This document shows, one piece after another, positions 58,368 through 64,000 of a stretch of DNA of 64,000 nt. A program made the position numbers and the translations under genes. This DNA is from an uncultured Sphingomonadaceae bacterium. GTDB taxonomy: Bacteria; Pseudomonadota; Alphaproteobacteria; Sphingomonadales; Sphingomonadaceae. How positions within the stretch are numbered: position 1 is the stretch's first letter; each line of letters begins with the position of its first letter. The stretch is from the NCBI GenBank assembly GCA_947496865.1, contig CANMEE010000002.1, positions 744,001-808,000 on the forward strand. Reading direction: 5' to 3'. The notes beneath the pieces are model-generated. The model did no database searches. It saw only the letters and a program-made list of their open reading frames with translations, and was not told the DNA's origin.

Positions 58368-59570
58368 CTATTTATGGAGATCCGGTGGCGATTCTGGCAT
58401 AAAACGGGCGCTCGACGCGGCTATCAGATATATCATGCAAAATAAGGCTGCGCCCGCCAGGCCAATTGATAAGAACCCGAGAGCAGCAGCCAGTGATAAA
58501 AGTAATAGAATCAGTGGCATATCCGGCCTGATACCATTTAAATGGATGTTATCCGATCCTACTCGGACAAGCCATAAATTACCCATCAACAACAGCAATA
58601 GAGCCAGCTCAACAATCATCGTCAAAGCTTGCGCGTTCTTCACCACGGTAACCGTCAAAGCCGTCATTGCCAAGAAATGGAAAGATGGTCGCACCCAATC
58701 GGACGAGCCTTTGTCCACCGACAAAATGGAAATTCGATCGTGCAGTGTCAGCGCCAATGCCCCGATAAATAAGAAACCCAGCGAAACAGCCGGCCAAAGG
58801 ATAAAGCCAAGGCCGATGGCCACAACCCCGCACGCGATGCTGGCCATGCCGATATATTTTTTGGCGTTCGGAGCCTGCCAGAGCACAGGTATAAGTTTCC
58901 GCATCAACGGCCAGAGGGCATATCTGTCCAGAAAATTCTGTTTGGGAATCCGCATCTCGCCAAGCTGTCTGGCGGCAAATGCTGCGCTTGCATCACGATT
59001 GAGCAATTGCAACACTGCATCGGCTTGCATATCTTCGTCTGAAATCAGTTCCCGGTGACATTCCGATTGCACTGCAGTGCGAAGCAAGGCTGATCCAGTA
59101 TCCCAATCTTCCGGAATCTGGGATATTTCTTCAAGACGCGCTGCTTTCAACAGCCCAATACCCAACCATCGATGATTTAGGTCAATGCGTTCAAAATCGG
59201 CATATATATCCGCATTGGCGACAACATATATCTGTTCATCCGATTGCGTCGAAAGGCTATTTTCGAAGGCCTCGCCGAGAAAAACGCCGTCATCAAGGAA
59301 AATCAAATCATCCGCTGGCGCGGCATATTGACTAAGATCGCTGGCGCTGCGGACAATTTCAGCGTCTATATCCCGACGCTTCAGGTCGTCGACATATTGC
59401 AACAATCCGCCATGCATAGTTGGGCTGAGCAATATGATCTTATCTGCGCCCATATTCTGCGCGGATCGAACTTGCTTCTCAACAATATTACCATCGAACA
59501 AAGGCAACATGCCAACAGGCCCATGTCCCACGTCATGCTCAGTCGATACGGAAATAAGTGCCAGTCTCAA
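58368..59570 (-). CDS. Nucleotidyltransferase-like domain fused to a multi-TM domain, unknown function
   Basis: 400 aa from TTG 59570, which has GGGG 5 bases upstream; a TTG at 59582 is the alternative. Residues 1-180 resemble a sugar-nucleotidyltransferase fold (LPLFDGNIVEKQVRSAQNMGADKIILLSP, then a VVANADIY metal-site-like segment). After residue 215 come six or so membrane segments, laid out like CDP-alcohol phosphatidyltransferases, but the D-G-x2-A-R-x8-G-x3-D-x3-D signature is absent. It may be a degenerate inositol-phosphate cytidylyltransferase fusion. It starts 91 bases downstream of the Hpt-like gene. Confidence 0.55.
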   Translation of the reverse strand: MRLALISVSTEHDVGHGPVGMLPLFDGNIVEKQVRSAQNMGADKIILLSPTMHGGLLQYVDDLKRRDIDAEIVRSASDLSQYAAPADDLIFLDDGVFLGEAFENSLSTQSDEQIYVVANADIYADFERIDLNHRWLGIGLLKAARLEEISQIPEDWDTGSALLRTAVQSECHRELISDEDMQADAVLQLLNRDASAAFAARQLGEMRIPKQNFLDRYALWPLMRKLIPVLWQAPNAKKYIGMASIACGVVAIGLGFILWPAVSLGFLFIGALALTLHDRISILSVDKGSSDWVRPSFHFLAMTALTVTVVKNAQALTMIVELALLLLLMGNLWLVRVGSDNIHLNGIRPDMPLILLLLSLAAALGFLSIGLAGAALFCMIYLIAASSARFMPESPPDLHK

Positions 59571-59673
59571 AATATACCCCAAATAGCCAGTCGAAGCCTT
59601 TGGTATCTTATAGGAATGACCGGGTTGGCATCAAAGCGATATCTTTACGCAATCGCACCAACAATCGTCACCA

Positions 59674-59982
59674 TTAATCGCGATGTTTTTCAATCGCAAT
59701 GATGGCCCGTTCAAGTTTTTTTAACACAGTCGGTTCGCCGGGCGCAGAAGTTGCCGCCTCTTGTGCTAAATCTAAAACATGGGTCGCACCAAAGCTTGCC
59801 GCCAATCCCTTCAAACGCAAAGCGGCATATTCCCAATTGGCATCACAGCGGGCCCGATGGAGCAAATCCACCTGCCTTTTTGCACTGTCCAAAAAGGCTG
59901 CACGCAGTTCCGCGATGAGTGACTGATCGTCACCAACTGCAGCTGTTAAGGCTGCGTCGAGCGCTCCATAATCAAATGACAT
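59674..59982 (-). CDS. Hpt-like four-helix protein without phospho-acceptor histidine
   Basis: 102 aa. The pattern of an Hpt domain is clear (LIAELRAAFLDSAKRQVDLLHRA, then AALRLKGLAASFGATHVLDLA). The phosphorylated His of the usual AAHxLKG motif is replaced by Leu55 (codon TTG, complement of 59818-59820), while the neighbouring Lys and Gly remain. It should not accept phosphate but could still dock on a kinase or receiver. It is divergent from the coiled-coil gene across 68 bases that contain a TTAACC half-site at 60004-60009. Confidence 0.75.
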   Translation of the reverse strand: MSFDYGALDAALTAAVGDDQSLIAELRAAFLDSAKRQVDLLHRARCDANWEYAALRLKGLAASFGATHVLDLAQEAATSAPGEPTVLKKLERAIIAIEKHRD

Positions 59983-60050
59983 GTGGCTCTTCTAAGACGC
60001 CATGGTTAACTTATAGTTTCTCTCAGCGATTTTTATGGTAAATACGACTC

Positions 60051-62396
60051 ATGAAAAGCGGATCAAAAATTATCGGGATCAGACGTGACCGGGGTACAGA
60101 ACCTCATATAGAGCATGTCGAGTTTGACGAAACTGATGGCGAGGAGGCCCTCGACCAGGCTACCGACGATGACAGTGTCATAGCGGAAAGCGAAGCGGAT
60201 CAAGCGGTTGGTGAAACCAGCGGCGATGACGAGTGGAGTCATTATACCGATGACGAGGTCATTCCTTCTTCGAGATCCCAATATATTGCGCCTGTGCTCC
60301 TCGGACTTTCCATAGCAGTTTGGACCGGCTTTTTTGGCTGGGCCAATCGCGACATTTTTACAACAATTCCTACCATGAAGGGCGGAATTGAATTGCTTTC
60401 GCAATATTGCTTACCCGTTGCGACCTTCGCTATTCTCTATCTGCTTTATATGCGTAACAGCAGCCGGGAAGCGAAACGATTTACGGACGTCGGCTCCTCA
60501 TTGCGGATCGAATCAGAGCAATTGGAATTTCGGTTAAAAACCGTAAATAACGAATTAGCGATGGCGCGTGAATTTCTGGCCGGAGAGACCAGAGAACTTG
60601 AAACGCTGGGCGCGCAATCTTCGAAAAATCTCAACGAAGCTGCCAGCAATATCAAAACGGCCTTGAGCGACGGACTGTCCAAAATGAAAAAATTGGATGA
60701 TGTTGGCGGAACCGCTTATAATAATCTCGAACAATTGCGAGAGCATCTGCCGTTCATCATCAGCACAGCGAAAGACGTAACCAACCAGATTGGTAATTCT
60801 GGCCGTGCGGCACAAACAGAAATGGCCGCTATGGTCAATACGCTGAGACGCGTCGGAGAAGTTGGTGCGGCAGCCAAAACAAGCATTGATGCTCTGACCG
60901 AGCGATCAGAAGATTCGCTGTCCAACCTTGAAGCGACTGCTCAAGAGATAAAAGAGAAGTTCACCAAGCAACTTACTGAGGCAGAGACCGGATCAACCCG
61001 CATCGCCGGTGTTTTGAAAAATGCCTCGGCAGAAGTTATTGATGCTCTCCACAAGACACGATCCGAACTGGCTGCGGAAACATCGGAAAGCGCGCAGGCA
61101 ATCAAGGCTGATTTGGTGGGATTAGAAGAAACTTTAGCACTGGTCGGTAAAACTGCGGATGACGAAGAAGTGCGGTTGAAAGCGCTAGTCGCCGAGCTGC
61201 ATCAGAACGTGGCGGAAATCTCAACCCAAGTCGAAACACTCGACAATGAAAGCGGCGAAAAAACCGCCAAACTGGCCTTTGCGATGACAGCGCTGGAACA
61301 GAATAGCGATGCGCTTAAGAAATCGATCGAGGAAGGTCACGGCACGGCAGATCAAATGATCGAACGGATGGAAACACTGCTTGTTGCGCTTGATAGCGGA
61401 GCACGTGAACTTGACGAGACGCTGCCGGCAGCTTTTGACAGGATGAACGAAAAGTCCGAAGCCAGCTCGGCTCTGTTCAGCCAGATGGCCGACGAAGCAG
61501 GAAACGTTGGAACCGTGACCGATCAAGTCATCGCAAAAATCGAGAAATCTGACGAAGCCATTGACGAACAGCGCGCGAAGCTCGCAAAACTAAGCGATGA
61601 TGGCGATATAGCCACAGAAAATGTCCTCGGCAAAATCGAAGGACTCGCCAAAGAATTGCAAGACGTCCGCGAACAAAATGAGGCGTTGGCCGAGAGCGCT
61701 GGCGAAAAGCTTATCAGTGCCCTGCTGCGCGTCAAAGAAACCGCGCGGCAAGCTTCTGAACATTCTCGTGAGGCGCTGGAAAAATCAATTTCCAGTTCTG
61801 CTGAATCTTTTGAGAAAGTGAGCGAAGCAGCACTTAACAAAATTATTGAAGAGAAAATTTCTTCAATCGCGCCCAAACTGGAAACAGCCGTTTCCAAAGC
61901 GGTTGCAACGACCGAGTCAACAGCCGGCCATCTCACCGATCAACTCACGGCGATTGAGGACATGACCAGCAAGTTAGAGCAACGTATTTTGTTCGCCAAA
62001 GAAAAAGCTGAACAGAGTAGCGATGAAAATTTCACGCGGCGGGTGGCATTGCTGACCGAGTCTCTCAACTCTACGGCCATCGATGTAACCAAATTGCTGT
62101 CAAACGAAGTAACGGATACCGAATGGGCCGCTTATCTGAAGGGAGATCGCGGAATCTTTACGCGGCGCGCGGTGCGATTGCTTGATGCCGGAGAAGTCCG
62201 CGAGATCTTGACCGAATATGATAACAACTCGGAATTTCGCGAACATGTGAACCGTTATATTCATGATTTCGAGACGATGTTGCGTGGCGTGTTGGCAACC
62301 CGTGACGGCAGTGCAATTAGCGTGACGTTGCTGTCATCTGATATCGGCAAACTCTATGTTGCTTTAGCCCAAGCTATCGAACGCCTTCGTAACTAA
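60051..62396 (+). CDS. Two-TM coiled-coil protein, TipN-like architecture
   Basis: 781 aa. An acidic disordered N-terminus (1-75) precedes two membrane segments (78-97 and 114-134). A coiled-coil region follows from about 140 to 690, and a conserved-looking globular end carries YLKGDRGIFTRRAVRLLD and VTLLSSDIGKLYVALAQAI. The layout matches Caulobacter TipN, a polarity marker with two N-terminal TMs and a long coiled coil. The match is by architecture; I cannot confirm homology. The coiled coil is rich in Glu, Ala, Lys and Ser. Confidence 0.65.
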   Translation: MKSGSKIIGIRRDRGTEPHIEHVEFDETDGEEALDQATDDDSVIAESEADQAVGETSGDDEWSHYTDDEVIPSSRSQYIAPVLLGLSIAVWTGFFGWANRDIFTTIPTMKGGIELLSQYCLPVATFAILYLLYMRNSSREAKRFTDVGSSLRIESEQLEFRLKTVNNELAMAREFLAGETRELETLGAQSSKNLNEAASNIKTALSDGLSKMKKLDDVGGTAYNNLEQLREHLPFIISTAKDVTNQIGNSGRAAQTEMAAMVNTLRRVGEVGAAAKTSIDALTERSEDSLSNLEATAQEIKEKFTKQLTEAETGSTRIAGVLKNASAEVIDALHKTRSELAAETSESAQAIKADLVGLEETLALVGKTADDEEVRLKALVAELHQNVAEISTQVETLDNESGEKTAKLAFAMTALEQNSDALKKSIEEGHGTADQMIERMETLLVALDSGARELDETLPAAFDRMNEKSEASSALFSQMADEAGNVGTVTDQVIAKIEKSDEAIDEQRAKLAKLSDDGDIATENVLGKIEGLAKELQDVREQNEALAESAGEKLISALLRVKETARQASEHSREALEKSISSSAESFEKVSEAALNKIIEEKISSIAPKLETAVSKAVATTESTAGHLTDQLTAIEDMTSKLEQRILFAKEKAEQSSDENFTRRVALLTESLNSTAIDVTKLLSNEVTDTEWAAYLKGDRGIFTRRAVRLLDAGEVREILTEYDNNSEFREHVNRYIHDFETMLRGVLATRDGSAISVTLLSSDIGKLYVALAQAIERLRN

Positions 62397-62415
62397 ATAA
62401 TTTTCGGTACCGATA

Positions 62416-62700
62416 TTATCGCTGATCTAACCGTTCGCGACTGCCAAAAAAGTCGATATCATCGACGGTAATCCATTCATTGGTATAATTGAAATAGAAT
62501 AGAATAAAGGCAGCCGTCGCCAGCAATGTGGTGTTCCGCAGCACCCGGCCAGGTCGAAAGCTCACCGGGGCACCATCAGCCTGTCCTTTGACCATTTTTG
62601 TCCCCGTTTCGGCATGGCTGCGAATGCCAAAGGGTAATATAACAAACGCCGACAACACCCAAAATAGCACGTAAATCGCGATGATTGACGTCCAATCCAT
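62416..62700 (-). CDS. DUF1467 family membrane protein
   Basis: 94 aa with two membrane segments (about 4-22 and 57-75) around a loop holding LPFGIRSHAETGTKMVKGQADGAP, the family signature. Function unknown. The ATG at 62700 is the conserved start (MDWTSI) and lies 5 bases after the rnj stop, so it is co-transcribed with RNase J. Confidence 0.85.
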   Translation of the reverse strand: MDWTSIIAIYVLFWVLSAFVILPFGIRSHAETGTKMVKGQADGAPVSFRPGRVLRNTTLLATAAFILFYFNYTNEWITVDDIDFFGSRERLDQR

Positions 62701-62705
62701 TATGT

Positions 62706-64000
62706 TTACGCCTCCACCACCAGAACAGAAACGACAGGCTTCTTGCCGGTCCATTCAGTCGCGCTGCGCCTGACCATCAAGCGCAATTCTTCAGAAAACC
62801 TGTTCAAGTCACCGACCGGTTTTTTATGTTTCTTCAATATCGATTCACACATTTCGTCGAGAAAATCTTCCTCATCTTCTTCGAGCGGCACGCCCAATAA
62901 TCGCAACATGGGTTGGCCGGAAATTTTTCCCCGACCGTCAAGCGCAACTGCAACAGAAATACTGCCATTATAGGCGACTTTCCGGCGTTCGTTCAACGTT
63001 TTGCCATCCGCTGGGATAATCACATCACCATCGACAACCAGGCGCCCTGTCTTCTCTTGACCCACAGTTTTCGGGCCATTGGGTGCCAAGCGAACGACGT
63101 CCCCATTTTGCTGAAAAACATTTTTGGAAATCCCTTGCTCCGCTCCAAAGCGCGCCTGCTCTTTCATATGACGGATTTCGCCATGGACCGGGACCAAAAT
63201 CTCTGGCCGTATCCACTCGTACATTTTAGCCAGTTCGGGACGACCGGGATGACCCGACACATGAATATGCTCTTGTCGGTCGGTGATCATCACCACGCCC
63301 TTGGCCGCAAGCTGGTTCTGGATGCGGCCAATGGCAATCTCGTTACCGGGAATCTGTTTGGACGAGAACAGCACATTGTCGCCTTCAGTCAGCTTTATCT
63401 TGTGGCTTTCGCCGGCAATTCGTCCCAGAGCGGCCCGCGCCTCGCCCTGACCACCAGTGGCGATAATCATGATTTCATCGCGAGGAATATTCATCGCCTC
63501 ATCAAAATCCACAGTTGGTGGAAAGTCTTTCAGATAGCCGTTCTCACGGGAATTTTCGATCATCCGGTCGAGCGACCGTCCTGCAACGCACAATTGGCGT
63601 CCACTATGTTTCGCAACTTCACCCAGCGTCTGAAGCCGCGCCGCATTAGACGCAAATGTCGTTACCAAAACCCGGTTCTTCAGATTGTCGACCACCCGTA
63701 TCAAATTGCGATAAACATCGCCTTCTGAACCGGATGCATCATTGTTAAACACATTGGTAGAATCACAGACCATCGCCAAAATGCCTTCATCACCCACAGC
63801 TTTCAGCTGCTCAGGTGTTGATGGAACGCCCAGCATTGGTTCGTCATCCAGCTTCCAGTCGCCGGTGTGGAAAATCTTGCCATACGGCGTATCGATCAAC
63901 AGCGCATTACCCTCGGCAATGCTATGGGCAATCGGCAGATAACGGAAACCAAAAGGTCCCAGATCAAAGCTGCCTTCATTGGGAATGATGTTAAGCTCTA
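62706..64000 (-). CDS. rnj: Ribonuclease J (N-terminus outside window)
   Basis: Beta-CASP metallo-beta-lactamase RNase with endo- and 5'-exonuclease activity. The visible part carries the C-terminal metal-site motifs LPIAHSIAEGNALLIDT (just inside the window end), FHTGDWKLDDEP, the beta-CASP part VLVTTFASNAARLQ, and the HVSGHPGRPELAKMYEWIRPEILVPVHGE block. The open frame runs past base 64000, so the internal TTG at 63899 is not the start. Confidence 0.93.
   Translation of the reverse strand, partial: ELNIIPNEGSFDLGPFGFRYLPIAHSIAEGNALLIDTPYGKIFHTGDWKLDDEPMLGVPSTPEQLKAVGDEGILAMVCDSTNVFNNDASGSEGDVYRNLIRVVDNLKNRVLVTTFASNAARLQTLGEVAKHSGRQLCVAGRSLDRMIENSRENGYLKDFPPTVDFDEAMNIPRDEIMIIATGGQGEARAALGRIAGESHKIKLTEGDNVLFSSKQIPGNEIAIGRIQNQLAAKGVVMITDRQEHIHVSGHPGRPELAKMYEWIRPEILVPVHGEIRHMKEQARFGAEQGISKNVFQQNGDVVRLAPNGPKTVGQEKTGRLVVDGDVIIPADGKTLNERRKVAYNGSISVAVALDGRGKISGQPMLRLLGVPLEEDEEDFLDEMCESILKKHKKPVGDLNRFSEELRLMVRRSATEWTGKKPVVSVLVVEA

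Noticed and set aside
62706..63899. RNase J starting at the internal TTG
   Set aside because: The frame stays open to base 64000 with conserved RNase J sequence, so the gene begins outside the window.
1..64000. Mobile elements, prophage or CRISPR arrays
   Set aside because: No transposase, integrase, phage structural gene, terminal repeats or regularly spaced repeats were seen on either strand.

Overview
The window looks like a chromosomal core segment of an alphaproteobacterium of the order Sphingomonadales (Sphingopyxis, Sphingorhabdus or Parasphingorhabdus type). The pointers are the gene order (tpiA-ppiD-trpE; trpG-trpD-trpC-moaC-moeA-lexA; rnj-DUF1467), a divL-tsaE-amgK-murU-addB-addA string, RNase J, and alphaproteobacterial GTTC-N7-GTTC SOS boxes. 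This is inference from gene content; no database was searched. I see no insertion sequence, prophage, CRISPR array or integrase.

Layout. 1-1653: C-terminally cut EAL protein with an odd start. 1.8-3.7 kb: moaA, nadK, tRNA-Asn. 3.7-7.7 kb (minus): TSUP permease, secA, small exported protein. 7.7-10.7 kb (plus): argJ, GST-like protein, inositol-phosphatase-like protein. 10.7-22.0 kb (minus): divL, tsaE, amgK, murU, addB, addA, trxA. 22.1-25.8 kb: moaB, an SOS-controlled radical SAM gene, a hydrolase, tryptophan 2,3-dioxygenase. 25.8-33.6 kb (minus): acyl-CoA ligase, dnaE, glutathione peroxidase, lolD, lolC. 33.6-35.4 kb: candidate sRNA, heat-shock promoter, ROSE-like RNA thermometer, hsp20, crp/fnr regulator. 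35.5-38.9 kb (minus): pyrG, secG, DUF2805, tpiA. 39-50.8 kb: ppiD, trpE, then a minus-strand pair (GGDEF-EAL-PilZ protein and PHA-system protein), then trpG, ycxB-like, trpD, trpC, moaC, moeA, lexA. 50.8-55.8 kb: comEC (minus), gltX, gltA. 55.9-62.4 kb: an unusual signalling and polarity locus. 62.4 kb to the end: DUF1467 gene and 5'-cut RNase J (minus).

Most of the window is housekeeping. Three places stand out. (1) 55.9-62.4 kb groups a PleC/DivJ-like kinase whose phospho-acceptor His position is Pro, a DUF2336-like helical protein, a nucleotidyltransferase-like membrane fusion, an Hpt-like protein whose His position is Leu, and a two-TM coiled-coil protein of TipN-like architecture. A CtrA-like box and a TTAACC half-site lie in its promoters. 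The real DivL, with Tyr at the His position, lies at 19.7-22.0 kb. I read the locus as a candidate pseudo-phosphorelay tied to cell cycle or polarity. (2) 33.8-34.1 kb carries a structured, terminated RNA candidate directly before an hsp20 leader with the ROSE signature (UUGCUC facing GAGGAU with a G-G mismatch). (3) The PA0069-type radical SAM gene has a strong promoter with an exact SOS box and a predicted leaderless ATG.
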